64,000 nt of DNA, from positions 108,881 through 172,880 of the forward strand of contig NZ_JAPDFT010000006.1 of NCBI RefSeq assembly GCF_025949665.1, in the 5' to 3' direction. This document shows positions 26,133 through 35,160 of this stretch, piece by piece. Every line of letters starts with the position of its first letter. Position 1 is the first letter of the stretch. The notes beneath the pieces are model-generated. The model was not told the origin of the DNA, did not search any database, and saw only the letters and a list, made by a program, of their open reading frames with translations. The stretch comes from Chryseobacterium viscerum. GTDB taxonomy: Bacteria; Bacteroidota; Bacteroidia; Flavobacteriales; Weeksellaceae. A program made the translations under genes and the position numbers.

Positions 26133-27038
26133 ATGTTAGGAAGACGACAAATCCGTGAAAAAGTAGTACAGACAGTGTATTCATACTACCAAAATCCTGT
26201 AAAATTTGATGTTTTAGAGAAAAACATGTTTGCCGGGATAGAGAAAATCTATTATCTATACATCTATCAGCTCAATTTTTTGGTGGGTCTGAAAGATTTG
26301 GCAGAGAACCAGATCGAAATTGGTAAGAACAAATTTCTTAAAACTGATGCTGATATTAATCCTAACCAAAAATTCATCAACAACCAAGTATTGCTTAAAC
26401 TGGAAGAAAATCCTGAAAGATTATTTTTTACAGGGCAGCATAAGCAGTTGAAATGGGATATGCATGATGACCTATTGGTAAAAACTTTCCAAAGAATCAC
26501 TGCTGGAAAGCGTTATCAGGATTTCATGAAAGAAGAAGGATACTCTTTTGAAGAAGATCAGAAATTTATCGGAAAATTATTTTTAAGATATATCGCTGAA
26601 AATGAAGATTTTCATGACTATCTGGGAGATAAAGAACTTTCATGGTATGATGATATTCACATTGCCAATTCCATGGTACAAAAAACAATCGGTTTCCTGA
26701 GAGAAGATGAAGAAAGCAGAACTTTAATTAAAATGATTAAAGATGAAGAAGATAAGACTTTCGCTGCAAAATTGTTGAGAGATACTCTGAACAACTGGGA
26801 AAACAATGAAAAGAAACTGGGAGAAAGACTTGAAAACTGGGATCTGGAAAGAGTTTCTTTAATGGATAAAGTTATTTTGTCTACAGCGATTGCAGAACTT
26901 GATAATTTTGCTTTCACGCCTTCAAGAGTTATTATTAATGAATATATTGAAATTGCAAAAGTATTTGCTACAGACCGTTCCAATATCTTCATCAATGGTA
27001 TTTTAGATAAATATTGTAAAGATCAAAATAGAATATAA
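26133..27038 (+). CDS. nusB: Transcription antitermination factor NusB (long Bacteroidota form)
   Basis: With NusE it forms the complex that binds boxA RNA for rRNA antitermination. At 301 residues it is about twice the usual length: an N-terminal part starting LGRRQIREKVVQTVYSYYQNP is followed by a long insertion, and the standard NusB core lies at the end (LERVSLMDKVILSTAIAEL ... INEYIEIAKVFATDRSNIFINGILD). Long forms like this are normal in Flavobacteriia. It heads a unit with the DUF1573 lipoprotein and yajC, with only one base between stop and next ATG. Confidence 0.92.
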   Translation: MLGRRQIREKVVQTVYSYYQNPVKFDVLEKNMFAGIEKIYYLYIYQLNFLVGLKDLAENQIEIGKNKFLKTDADINPNQKFINNQVLLKLEENPERLFFTGQHKQLKWDMHDDLLVKTFQRITAGKRYQDFMKEEGYSFEEDQKFIGKLFLRYIAENEDFHDYLGDKELSWYDDIHIANSMVQKTIGFLREDEESRTLIKMIKDEEDKTFAAKLLRDTLNNWENNEKKLGERLENWDLERVSLMDKVILSTAIAELDNFAFTPSRVIINEYIEIAKVFATDRSNIFINGILDKYCKDQNRI

Positions 27039-27039
27039 A

Positions 27040-27546
27040 ATGAAAAAGACGTTATCAATTATCGCCTTGTCTATTATAGGCTTTGGGTTAGTTTCATGTA
27101 AAAAAGAAAACAAAGAAACTCAAAGTACTGAAACTGCAACTACTGATTCTACAGCTGTTGCGGCGCCGGTAACCACTGATTCTGCAGCAGCACCCGTAAC
27201 TGGTGAAGCACCTGCTCCGGTTTCTAACGAACCATCTACTTCTGTTGCTTTATCTGAAAACAGCTTTGATTTTGGGAAAATCAAAAAAGGAGATAAAGTG
27301 GAACACGTATATGAAATTACAAATACCGGGAAAAATCCTTTAATCATTTCTGAAGTTAAGCCAGGATGTGGATGTACTGCTCCTGATTTTACAAAAGAGC
27401 CGATTATGCCAGGTAAAAAAGGAAAAGTTACCTTGCACTTTGATTCTTCAAGCTTTGACGGAAACGTTCAGAAATATGCAGATGTTTTTGCAAACGTAGA
27501 AAAAGCTCCAATCAGATTAACATTCACAGCAAACATTCAACCATAA
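27040..27546 (+). CDS. DUF1573 lipoprotein
   Basis: A 168-residue lipoprotein with lipobox LVSC followed by basic KKENKE, consistent with periplasmic placement. A Thr/Ala/Pro-rich linker (about 25-70) leads to a DUF1573 domain, an Ig-like fold with SFDFGKIKKGDKVEHVYEITNTGKNPL and the GCGCTAP motif. Role unknown; it is regularly found between nusB and yajC in this group. The linker is simple in composition and may vary in length among strains. Confidence 0.85.
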   Translation: MKKTLSIIALSIIGFGLVSCKKENKETQSTETATTDSTAVAAPVTTDSAAAPVTGEAPAPVSNEPSTSVALSENSFDFGKIKKGDKVEHVYEITNTGKNPLIISEVKPGCGCTAPDFTKEPIMPGKKGKVTLHFDSSSFDGNVQKYADVFANVEKAPIRLTFTANIQP

Positions 27547-27556
27547 TAATCAAAAT

Positions 27557-27919
27557 ATGTTGACACTATTTTTACAGGCAGCAGGTGGATCTTCACCTAT
27601 GATGCTGATCATGATGGGGGTAATGTTCGTAGGATTTTATTTCCTGATGATAAGACCTCAAATGAGAAAACAAAAGCAAGAGAAGACCTTTCAGGAAAAC
27701 CTTAAAGTAGGAACAAGAGTAGTTCTTACCTCAGGTCTTCACGGAAGAATTGCTCAGGTTCAGGATGATGGTTTTGTTATTGAAACATTATCAGGAAAAC
27801 TGAAATTTGAAAAAGCAGCCGTTTCCAGAGAAATGACAGAATCTCGTTTTGGAGATAAAGCAAAATCTGCAGATAAAGCGGATGATAAAAAAGAAATATC
27901 AACTGAAGAAAAAAAATAA
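27557..27919 (+). CDS. yajC: Preprotein translocase subunit YajC
   Basis: Accessory subunit of the SecDF complex. Its 120 residues contain one helix (MMLIMMGVMFVGFYFLMI) followed by RPQMRKQKQ, the strand region VGTRVVLTSGLHGRIAQV and a charged C-terminal tail. It is the last gene of the nusB operon; the strong GC-rich terminator at 27943 ends the unit. Confidence 0.95.
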   Translation: MLTLFLQAAGGSSPMMLIMMGVMFVGFYFLMIRPQMRKQKQEKTFQENLKVGTRVVLTSGLHGRIAQVQDDGFVIETLSGKLKFEKAAVSREMTESRFGDKAKSADKADDKKEISTEEKK

Positions 27920-27942
27920 TTCAGTCTGAAAATATTTAGCTG

Positions 27943-27979
27943 CGGCGGGTGAACGAAGTTCACCCGCCGTAGTCTTTTT
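27943..27979 (+). terminator. Strong GC-rich terminator of the nusB-yajC operon
   Basis: Perfect 12-base stem CGGCGGGTGAAC / GTTCACCCGCCG with a GAA triloop, followed by TAGTCTTTTTA. It stands out by its GC content in an AT-rich region. Confidence 0.9.
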
Positions 27980-28048
27980 ATAGAAATTACTATAACAGAG
28001 AACAAAATTTAATGAAGATGATTAAACATTTTTTTTGTTTAATACAAT

Positions 28049-28056
28049 TATCTTTG
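28049..28056 (+). promoter_or_regulatory. -7 box TATCTTTG abutting the SDR gene
   Basis: Exact TAnnTTTG four bases before the ATG at 28061, so the message may be leaderless. No -33 TTG at 17-23 bases. Confidence 0.5.
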
Positions 28057-28060
28057 CCCT

Positions 28061-28795
28061 ATGAATCAAAACACAAACAAAACGGTTCTTATTCTGGGAG
28101 CTAATTCAGATGTAGCCAAACAATGTATAAAGCAATATGTTGAAAAAGGATTTACCGTGATCGCTGCTTCCAGAAATACAACCTCTTTGGAAAACTTTAT
28201 TAATTCAAATCATCTGGATTCTTCAAAAATTTCTGTTTTGTATTTTGATGCTGCAGATTTTGATTCGCATCAAAAATTCTATTCTGATCTTCCCACAAAA
28301 CCTCATATTGTAGTATATGCTGCGGGATTTTTAGTTGACAATCAAAAAGCATTGGCTGATTTCAAAGGTGCCAGGCAAATGATGGAAGTCAATTATATGG
28401 GGGGAGTTTCTGTCCTGAGTATTATTGCAATGGATAAAAACAATAAAAATCTGGAAAGGATTATCGGGCTGTCTTCATTGTCCGGAGTAAGGGGAAGAAA
28501 AAGTAATTTTGTCTACGGAAGTACAAAGGCTGCATTTACTCAGTTTCTGGCTGGATTGAGGCAGGAATTGGCTTCCCGGAAAATCATTGTAAATGCTTTG
28601 GTCATTGGCTATATCAGAACAAAGATCAATGAAGGATTAGAATTGAATGAATCCCTGATTATGGAACCGGATTATGTAGCAAAATATATTGTCAATGCAG
28701 GAAACTCCTTTACCATTGTTCCGAATTTTAAATGGAAAATGATTTATTATATTCTGAAAGTACTTCCGGAAGGACTTGTTGCGAAACTGCCTTAA
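28061..28795 (+). CDS. Short-chain dehydrogenase/reductase (SDR)
   Basis: A 244-residue NAD(P)-dependent oxidoreductase. The cofactor loop is ILGANSDVAKQ, an SDR variant of TGxxxGxG in which one glycine is replaced, as in DprE2-like and related SDRs. The catalytic residues appear in GLSSLSGVRG (Ser) and VYGSTKAAF (YxxxK). The substrate is unknown. No partner gene is adjacent, and the ATG directly follows a -7 box. Confidence 0.87.
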   Translation: MNQNTNKTVLILGANSDVAKQCIKQYVEKGFTVIAASRNTTSLENFINSNHLDSSKISVLYFDAADFDSHQKFYSDLPTKPHIVVYAAGFLVDNQKALADFKGARQMMEVNYMGGVSVLSIIAMDKNNKNLERIIGLSSLSGVRGRKSNFVYGSTKAAFTQFLAGLRQELASRKIIVNALVIGYIRTKINEGLELNESLIMEPDYVAKYIVNAGNSFTIVPNFKWKMIYYILKVLPEGLVAKLP

Positions 28796-28854
28796 TACAT
28801 TTTAATAAAAAGTAAATAATTAATCAATAAGAAGCTTATAAAAGATTAATTTCC

Positions 28855-29106
28855 CTAATAATTTGACTTCGGTATCGTTTTTGTAATTCTATGTCCGAAA
28901 AAATTATTTCTTCCTGCAAGATTCAATTTCTGAATGATTATTGAGTAAGCTGAAACAATCTGTTCTGCTGTCAATCTATTTTCATCTATAATATCATTTA
29001 CTTTCACTTTTGAAGTGTAAGGTAAATTTCTTTTTAGACAGATGTATTCAATTTCATTTTTAAATCCTGCAGTACTTAATATCTCATTGATAAATAGTAA
29101 ACACAT
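28855..29106 (-). CDS. Small hypothetical protein
   Basis: An 83-residue minus-strand ORF of unknown family, starting at ATG 29106 (MCLLFINE); the longer form would start at 29139 inside the divergent channel gene. The residue make-up is normal for this genome, with a helical, charged middle (VKVNDIIDENRLTAEQIVSAY) and a basic end. The region would otherwise be an unexplained 320-base gap. No promoter box or terminator was found, so it stays tentative. Confidence 0.4.
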   Translation of the reverse strand: MCLLFINEILSTAGFKNEIEYICLKRNLPYTSKVKVNDIIDENRLTAEQIVSAYSIIIQKLNLAGRNNFFGHRITKTIPKSNY

Positions 29107-29116
29107 AGTATATAAA

Positions 29117-29962
29117 ATGGACGATTTAGAATTGAACAAGATTCAACAACACTGGGACACATTAATTTCTTCAGCAATTTCATGGGCACCGAGAGTTTTT
29201 ACTGCAGTTATTTCTGCATTATTAATTTATCTGATTGGCTCATGGATGATCAGAATGATTAAAAAGCTGGTTGAGAAAGGTTTTAAAAAACGTAACATGG
29301 AAGCTTCTCTGCAGCATTTTCTGTTGAATATTATCAACTGGGGACTTAATATTCTGTTGTTTATCGTTGTTGTAACTCAATTGGGGGTTCAGACATCTGC
29401 ATTTGTTGCTATGATTGGTGCGGCGGGTTTGGCGGTAGGTTTGGCTTTGCAGGGATCTCTGACGAATTTTGCAGGGGGAATCTTAATTTTATTATTAAAA
29501 CCTTTTAAAATTGGCGACTTTATTTCTACCAGTTCAGGAGTTTCAGGGACGGTGCAGGCAATAGATATTTTCCATACAAAACTGGTTACACCACAAAACC
29601 AATTGATCGTTATTCCCAATGGTGTGGTTTCAAATAATAGTATTACCAATTTTACCCAACTGGGAACAAGAAGAACATCATTGGATATCGGAGTTGCATA
29701 TGATGCAGATCTTAAGCAGACCAAAGAGCTTTTAATGAATGTCATTAAAAATAATCAATATGCTCTTGCAACACCTGTTCCGCAGGTAGTGGTTACTGAG
29801 CTTGGAGAAAGCGCTGTCAATTTATCGGTAAGAGTAAGTACTTCTACAGAAAACTATTGGGCGATGAACGAAGAACTAATCATTGGCTGTAAAGAAGCTC
29901 TCGATAAAGCGGGAATTGGAATTCCTTTTCCACAACGAGATATTCATGTTTACAATAAGTAA
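29117..29962 (+). CDS. Small-conductance mechanosensitive channel (MscS family)
   Basis: A 281-residue inner-membrane channel that opens on hypo-osmotic shock. There are three helices: about 22-45, 68-88 and the pore helix GAAGLAVGLALQGSLTNFAGGILILL. The cytoplasmic beta domain follows with FKIGDFI, VIPNGVVSNNSITNFT and the C-terminal FPQRDIHVY, standard for MscS. The longer ORF start at 29042 adds a segment without family support; ATG 29117 (MDDLELNK) is preferred. Confidence 0.93.
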   Translation: MDDLELNKIQQHWDTLISSAISWAPRVFTAVISALLIYLIGSWMIRMIKKLVEKGFKKRNMEASLQHFLLNIINWGLNILLFIVVVTQLGVQTSAFVAMIGAAGLAVGLALQGSLTNFAGGILILLLKPFKIGDFISTSSGVSGTVQAIDIFHTKLVTPQNQLIVIPNGVVSNNSITNFTQLGTRRTSLDIGVAYDADLKQTKELLMNVIKNNQYALATPVPQVVVTELGESAVNLSVRVSTSTENYWAMNEELIIGCKEALDKAGIGIPFPQRDIHVYNK

Positions 29963-29973
29963 TGCATTGATAT

Positions 29974-30012
29974 AAAAAACTCCTGTATTGTTTAATGCAG
30001 GAGTTTTTTATT
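29974..30012 (+). terminator. Terminator after mscS-type gene
   Basis: Stem AAAAAACTCCTG / CAGGAGTTTTTT with a 12-base loop, 12 bases after the stop. Confidence 0.85.
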
Positions 30013-30082
30013 GTTTAGTTAATGTAAAATTGATTCTATTGTAAAATGTTTAGAATTAAGCTCTTCTGCTAAAATATTACAT

Positions 30083-30090
30083 TATATTTG
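30083..30090 (+). promoter_or_regulatory. -7 box TATATTTG for the delta-60 T9SS protein
   Basis: Exact TAnnTTTG match 16 bases before the ATG at 30107. Confidence 0.5.
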
Positions 30091-30106
30091 CCGAAAAATA
30101 ATAACT

Positions 30107-31642
30107 ATGATCAAGAAACTATTCCTTTTTATAGGGATTTGCTTTGCTACGGTATCGGTAACAGCACAAAGCCAATTTTTAGACACATCTTTTGGGACTA
30201 ATGGAGTATATACATATACACCTAACAATGCTTACGGATTTATTTATGAAGCCGGAGCTCTAACTGTACAGCAGAAAATTATGGTAAGTGGAACTTATTA
30301 TAATACACCTAATAATAATCAATCTACTACTAATGTTATTCAAAGACTGAATACTGATGGCAGCGTAGATAACAGTTTTAATACAGTGTTTATTCCTCCG
30401 GTTTCTTCCAGCCCACTTTCACGTTTGATCAAAATGTATATTCAGCCTGATCAGAAAATTGTTCTTGGGGATATTTTGGGTACTAAGTTAATTCGGTTAA
30501 ATGAAAATGGAACTTATGATCAAAGTTTTGGTAGTAATGGAGTGGTTGCTAGTTCTATTTTCAATTCATTTTTTGATAATCTTGGATTGTCTGGACCTTT
30601 TAATTTTCATAATGTCCTTTTAGCAAGTAATAACAAAATTTTGTTGTGTACAACTGTCGTAGATAACCAATCATCAGAATTGGCGGTTCTTCGTCTTAAC
30701 GAAAATGGTTCTATTGATACTACGTTTGGAAATAATGGGATTGTATTACAAGAGGCAAATTTGGGGCGTCTGGTAGTTCAAAATGATTCTAAATTAATAT
30801 TAATTGGGCAAAAAGCAGATGGGACTTTCGTAAAATCAAGATATTCGGAAAATGGTATTTTGGATAATACATATAATAATAATTCAATATCTTATACTCC
30901 TATTCAAAATTATTCAACCTACTTCTGTACCGCTACAGGTAAAGATAATAATACTTACATATATGGAGTTTCGTCTTCTGCAACCTCACCAGTATCTACT
31001 ATTACTTTAATGAAATTGAATCAAAATGGAGATTTAGACAATAGCTTTGGAACTAACGGTGTTGTTAATGAATCCTACTATAATACTAATAATTATTATG
31101 TTGATAATAATATTCTTTATCCAACTTTATTATTAGATAATAGTAACCATTTATTTTTGGTGTGTATGGCGAGTCCCACAGGAAATGCTGCAGATCTTAA
31201 CCAATTTATAAAAAAGTTTAATCCTGATGGTTCTGTAGATTATGGTTTTGGAAACAATGGAATAGTTGATGTTGACTTAAATAATAAAGAATTTATGAGA
31301 TCTGCAATCATGACTTCTGATCAAAAAATACTGATTTTTGGAAATCACCAGACACCAAGTAAAGGTATTATTACAAAAGTTTTAAATAATGGAAATATTT
31401 TGGCTGCAAAAGATGAAACAATTAAGAGTGAGAATTTAATCATATATCCTAATCCTGTAAAGAATATTTTGAACATTAATACCAGACAATTGAAAGATTA
31501 TAGTGCTGAAATAATAGATGTGAGTGGACGAAAGGTATTGAAAACAACTATTAAAGAAAGTAAAATAGATGTAAGTAACCTTAAACAAGGTGTATATTAC
31601 CTAAAGATTGAAAACATAACAAGTAAGTTTATAAAAGAATAA
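30107..31642 (+). CDS. Secreted delta-60 repeat protein with T9SS type A sorting domain
   Basis: A 511-residue exported protein. A signal peptide ends near VTAQSQ. At least seven delta-60 type repeats follow, e.g. FLDTSFGTNGVYTY, ENGTYDQSFGSNGVV, ENGSIDTTFGNNGIV, QNGDLDNSFGTNGVV and PDGSVDYGFGNNGIV, forming a beta-propeller-like body. The last 75 residues are a T9SS type A sorting domain (IIYPNPVKNILNI ... GVYYLKIE), which targets the protein across the outer membrane for secretion or surface attachment. Binding role unknown. It is a single gene with its own -7 box and terminator. Confidence 0.92.
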   Translation: MIKKLFLFIGICFATVSVTAQSQFLDTSFGTNGVYTYTPNNAYGFIYEAGALTVQQKIMVSGTYYNTPNNNQSTTNVIQRLNTDGSVDNSFNTVFIPPVSSSPLSRLIKMYIQPDQKIVLGDILGTKLIRLNENGTYDQSFGSNGVVASSIFNSFFDNLGLSGPFNFHNVLLASNNKILLCTTVVDNQSSELAVLRLNENGSIDTTFGNNGIVLQEANLGRLVVQNDSKLILIGQKADGTFVKSRYSENGILDNTYNNNSISYTPIQNYSTYFCTATGKDNNTYIYGVSSSATSPVSTITLMKLNQNGDLDNSFGTNGVVNESYYNTNNYYVDNNILYPTLLLDNSNHLFLVCMASPTGNAADLNQFIKKFNPDGSVDYGFGNNGIVDVDLNNKEFMRSAIMTSDQKILIFGNHQTPSKGIITKVLNNGNILAAKDETIKSENLIIYPNPVKNILNINTRQLKDYSAEIIDVSGRKVLKTTIKESKIDVSNLKQGVYYLKIENITSKFIKE

Positions 31643-31647
31643 ATATT

Positions 31648-31675
31648 AAGACGAGATTTTCCTCGTCTTTTTTAT
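31648..31675 (+). terminator. Terminator between T9SS gene and ligD
   Basis: Stem AAGACGAG / CTCGTCTT with an ATTTTC loop and T run, just after the stop at 31642. It stands between convergent genes. Confidence 0.85.
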
Positions 31676-31680
31676 TCTGA

Positions 31681-33552
31681 TTAATCAATATTTTGCAGCA
31701 ATTCCAGGGCTTTCATCATATCAATTCCCTTACCCAAAACCGGTTTGAACAAATCTCCTTTTTCCTGGATTCTTTCCAGAGCATTATTAATATTAAAATC
31801 TGTAGGTTTCAATCCAGGCTTCAATTCATCCCAATCCAAAGGCATGGAAACTGAAGCTCCCTGTTTAGGTCTTAAGCTGTAAGCACTTGCCAGGGTTTGT
31901 CCTGTTCTGTTCTGCAGATAATCAAGATAGATTTTTTTATGATCTCTTTTTTGAAGGCTTCTTTCTAAAGTAGTGATCTCAGGAAGTCTGTCATTGACCT
32001 GTTTCATAATAATATTGGCAAAATCTTTTACCTGATCAAAATCATAATGTGCTCCCATCGGAATATAAATGTGAATTCCTGTACTTCCGGAAGTTTTGCA
32101 ATATCCTTTTACTTTAATCATTTTTAAAACTTCATTCACCTGAAGTGCTGTTTCAATCACCTCATCAAATACATTTTTGGAAGATGGATCAAGATCTAAC
32201 ACCAAATAATCAGGATGCTCAAGATCCGGTAAAGAACTGTTCCAGGGATTGAGATCAATGCATCCTAAATTATTAAGATAGGCTAGAGTTGCTTTGTCAT
32301 TGCAATAAATATAATCAATGTATTTATCGTTGGATTCAGAATATACCTGTGTGGTTTTTATCCAATCCGGAATATGATCTCCCGCATCTTTCTGGTAAAA
32401 GCCCTGTTCTTCAATTCCATTAGGAAAGCGGTTGAGAGACAGCGGACGGTTTTTTAAATGAGGCAGAATATAATTGGCTACCGATTGATAATAACCAATA
32501 ACATCTCCTTTAGTAATACCGTCTTTTGGGAAATAGATTTTATCCTGATTCGTAAGTTTTACCGTATGTTTGTCCAGAGTGATTTCTTTTTCTTTCGCAG
32601 AAACTTCAGTTTTTTTTGATGATGATTTCGTTTTCATTTCTTTAGATTTTTCGGTGAAGGATGAATCTTTGATATCTTTAAGATCTTTGTCTTCTCGTAT
32701 CCCTATAAAAACAGGATGCCTGAAAATTCCGTCGCGTGTAATGTCAGAATATTTGATTTCACAGATCAGTTCAGGCTTTGTCCATGTTACAGGCATATTG
32801 GTCTTAGGAATTGTTTCAAATGGAGAAGATTGTATTATCAGCTTCTGAAGTCTCTGGTAAAGCTCTTTTAAAGCGGTAGTATTGAAACCTGTTCCAGTAT
32901 GTCCGCAATAAGTAAGCTTTCCATTCAAATATTTTCCTAAAATTAAGGCACCGAAATTTTTCCGGGAACCTCTGGGTTCTGTAAAGCCACAAATAATAAC
33001 TTCTTCTGTATTGGAAAATTTGATTTTAAGCCAGTCATTGGTTCTGTGATTTTCGATATATAAACTTTCTGCCCGTTTTGCAATCATCCCTTCCAATTGC
33101 ATTTTTCTCATCTGTGCAAAAAACTCAATACCTTTTTCCGGGATATGATCACAATATTTAATATGATCAGTTTCCGTCAGAGCTTCTTTTAAAAGTTCCT
33201 TTCGCTGGATAAGGGGAAGGTCTTCGGTAGAATGGCCATTCAGCCATAGAAGGTCAAAAACATGGTAGATAAGAGCAGTGTCAGGATTATCCCCGATTTG
33301 CTGCAAATATTGGAAATTAGGCTTTCCTTGTTCGTCATAGGCTACAACTTCGCCGTCCAGAATCATATGATGTTTCTGTTTTTCAAATTCCAGGGCTATT
33401 TTTTCAAATTTGGATACAAATGAAATTCCGTTCCGGGAATAGAAGAGAGGGACGTCATCACTTAAATCGGCAATCGCTCTGTAGCCGTCCCATTTTATTT
33501 CAAAAATCCAGTCTTTATCATTGAAGGCTTCTTCGGAAAGTTTGGCCAGCAT
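31681..33552 (-). CDS. ligD: DNA ligase D, ligase and polymerase domains (downstream part of split ligD)
   Basis: Encodes the ATP-dependent ligase and primase-polymerase domains of the bacterial end-joining enzyme. The ligase lysine is in FEIKWDGYRA near residue 23. Motifs IV-V lie around LEGMIAKRAESLY and TNDWLKIKFS, and the OB fold follows to about 280. The polymerase domain begins near LTNQDKIYFPKDG, with the metal site YLVLDLDPS. The visible ORF starts at ATG 33552, but the same frame stays open upstream through the A9 tract near 33656-33664 into the phosphoesterase gene. A -1 shift there would join both parts into one protein. Confidence 0.9.
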   Translation of the reverse strand: MLAKLSEEAFNDKDWIFEIKWDGYRAIADLSDDVPLFYSRNGISFVSKFEKIALEFEKQKHHMILDGEVVAYDEQGKPNFQYLQQIGDNPDTALIYHVFDLLWLNGHSTEDLPLIQRKELLKEALTETDHIKYCDHIPEKGIEFFAQMRKMQLEGMIAKRAESLYIENHRTNDWLKIKFSNTEEVIICGFTEPRGSRKNFGALILGKYLNGKLTYCGHTGTGFNTTALKELYQRLQKLIIQSSPFETIPKTNMPVTWTKPELICEIKYSDITRDGIFRHPVFIGIREDKDLKDIKDSSFTEKSKEMKTKSSSKKTEVSAKEKEITLDKHTVKLTNQDKIYFPKDGITKGDVIGYYQSVANYILPHLKNRPLSLNRFPNGIEEQGFYQKDAGDHIPDWIKTTQVYSESNDKYIDYIYCNDKATLAYLNNLGCIDLNPWNSSLPDLEHPDYLVLDLDPSSKNVFDEVIETALQVNEVLKMIKVKGYCKTSGSTGIHIYIPMGAHYDFDQVKDFANIIMKQVNDRLPEITTLERSLQKRDHKKIYLDYLQNRTGQTLASAYSLRPKQGASVSMPLDWDELKPGLKPTDFNINNALERIQEKGDLFKPVLGKGIDMMKALELLQNID

Positions 33553-33623
33553 AGGCTTGATAAAAGACTTTAATTTTTTTTCGTTCGTTAAAGAATTAAA
33601 ACTTCTGAACGGTTTCTCAGAGA

Positions 33624-34229
33624 TTATGACTTCTTTTTTTCTTTTGTTTTTAGACTTTTTTTTTCCTCCAAGAACTGAGTAACCAAAGATTTTGGTGAGG
33701 TGTTTTCTTCAGCGTCATAAGGACTTTCTGCAAATTCATCCTTATGTTTGATGAGTAGCCATGCATTATCCTCTGTGTTTTTCATTTTAACCAAAGCAAA
33801 TTCACCTTTCAGCTTTTTACCGTGTAAAATGAATTTTAGAGAACCGGCATGCAACTCTTTCAACAGTTCTTTTTCATCAGACAGTTTAGTGTTTTCTTCC
33901 AAAGGTTCATAAATGCCGCTATCCCAAACCTCCACTTGTCCGGCACCATAATTTCCCTCCGGAATATTGCCTTCAAAATCTTTATAATCGTAAGGATGAT
34001 CCTCCACCATCATAGCCAGTCGTTTATCTTTTGGGTCTAATGATGGTCCTTTAGGTACAGCCCAGCTTTTTAATACACCTTCCATTTCAAGACGGAAATC
34101 ATAATGAAGTCTGCTCGCAGCATGTCTCTGAATAACAAAAATAAGTTTGTCTTTACTTTTCTTCGTTTTTCCTTTTGGTTCGCTGGTTTCATCGAACTTC
34201 CTTTTGTTATTATAATCTTTGAGAGCCAT
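33624..34229 (-). CDS. ligD: LigD 3'-phosphoesterase domain (upstream part of split ligD)
   Basis: A 201-residue protein matching the phosphoesterase domain of LigD, which trims 3' ends before ligation. The signature is FVIQRHAASRLHYDFRLEMEG with its His and Asp metal ligands, then SWAVPKGPSLDP and GNIPEGNYGAGQVEVWD. It ends in a Lys/Ser-rich tail after an A9 tract. Its ATG overlaps the stop of ku (TAATG), and the ligase-polymerase frame begins before it ends. It could be a separate protein, but the family in this group is usually one PE-LIG-POL chain. Confidence 0.88.
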   Translation of the reverse strand: MALKDYNNKRKFDETSEPKGKTKKSKDKLIFVIQRHAASRLHYDFRLEMEGVLKSWAVPKGPSLDPKDKRLAMMVEDHPYDYKDFEGNIPEGNYGAGQVEVWDSGIYEPLEENTKLSDEKELLKELHAGSLKFILHGKKLKGEFALVKMKNTEDNAWLLIKHKDEFAESPYDAEENTSPKSLVTQFLEEKKSLKTKEKKKS

Positions 34230-35014
34230 TATGATGCGGATTTGGATTTAGAAGTATTCAGACTGGCTTTTAGCTGTGCCATAAGGTCTATTACTTTATC
34301 TTCTTTTGCTGGCTGTGCTTTTTTAGCTTTTATATTTTTACCTTTTGCTTTCTGCTTAATGATTTTCATCAGTTCATCAGAATAGGTGTCTTTGTACATT
34401 GCAGGATCAAATTCCTGGGAAAGCTGTTCAATAAGGTTAACAGCCATTTTGAGTTCTGCCGGTTTCGGAGCTTTTTGAGCGGGAATTTTTAAATCTTTAT
34501 AATCCCTTATTTCCTGATCAAACCTCAAACGGTTGAGGACAAGGATATCATCTTTGTACGGGCGGATCATTCCAATAGCTTCCGTTTCACGGAGCACAAA
34601 TGTTCCGATTCCTACCATGGCGGTTTTTTCAAGTGCTTTCAGTAAAAGTCTGTAAGCATTTTCTCCATTTTTCTGAGGTTCCAGGTAGTAAGGGTTTTCA
34701 AAATATACACTGTCTACTTCCACCTCCTTTACAAACTGGTCAATAGAGAGTGTTTTTGTCTTTTCGGGGCTTGCAGCTTCGTAATCTTCCTCATCGAGAA
34801 CGATATATTTATCGTCCATGAGATAACCTTTGACGATATTTTCCCATTTTACTTCTTTTCCTGTATTCTCATTTACTCTTTTGAACCGGATATTGGAAAA
34901 ATCAGATTTGTCGAGCATATCGAGATCCAATTTTGTGGTTTCCGTTGCCGAATAAATTTTAACAGGAATGTTGACTAAACCGAAGCCAATGGCGCCATTC
35001 CAAATTGCTTTCAT
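34229..35014 (-). CDS. ku: Ku DNA end-binding protein
   Basis: Forms a homodimeric ring on DNA double-strand ends and recruits LigD. The 261 residues begin with the family start MKAIWNGAIGFGLVNIPVKIYSAT, followed by RVNENTGKEV, KGYLMDDKYIVLDEEDYE and the beta-barrel region. The C-terminal tail is lysine-rich (KQKAKGKNIKAKKAQPAKED), as in other bacterial Ku. The stop overlaps the start of the phosphoesterase gene, so ku and ligD form an operon reading leftward. Confidence 0.96.
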   Translation of the reverse strand: MKAIWNGAIGFGLVNIPVKIYSATETTKLDLDMLDKSDFSNIRFKRVNENTGKEVKWENIVKGYLMDDKYIVLDEEDYEAASPEKTKTLSIDQFVKEVEVDSVYFENPYYLEPQKNGENAYRLLLKALEKTAMVGIGTFVLRETEAIGMIRPYKDDILVLNRLRFDQEIRDYKDLKIPAQKAPKPAELKMAVNLIEQLSQEFDPAMYKDTYSDELMKIIKQKAKGKNIKAKKAQPAKEDKVIDLMAQLKASLNTSKSKSAS

Positions 35015-35085
35015 TGTCTTACGTTTTTAAAAATCAAGCAATTAACATGCCGTTGGGGGCCTGTGTGGTACCTTTAACCGGCTTT

Positions 35086-35099
35086 TTGTCAAATGACAA
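35086..35099. promoter_or_regulatory. Candidate Crp/Fnr operator 1 (TTGTCA-AA-TGACAA)
   Basis: Perfect inverted repeat with six-base arms and a two-base spacer, in the ku/regulator intergenic region. It ends one base before a TTG at 35100-35102, which is 19 bases from a -7-like TACCTTTA at 35122-35129. A near copy lies at 35828-35841 upstream of purA with the same geometry. Confidence 0.55.
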
Positions 35100-35160
35100 T
35101 TGTTTTTAGCGCCGACTTTTATACCTTTATATTTCCGTAATCCGTGATTACAACAAAAAT

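Noticed and set aside
35041..35060. A GC-rich stretch (CCGTTGGGGGCCTG) upstream of ku considered as a second regulatory element.
   Set aside because: No symmetry or repeated copy was found, and no family match is known to me.
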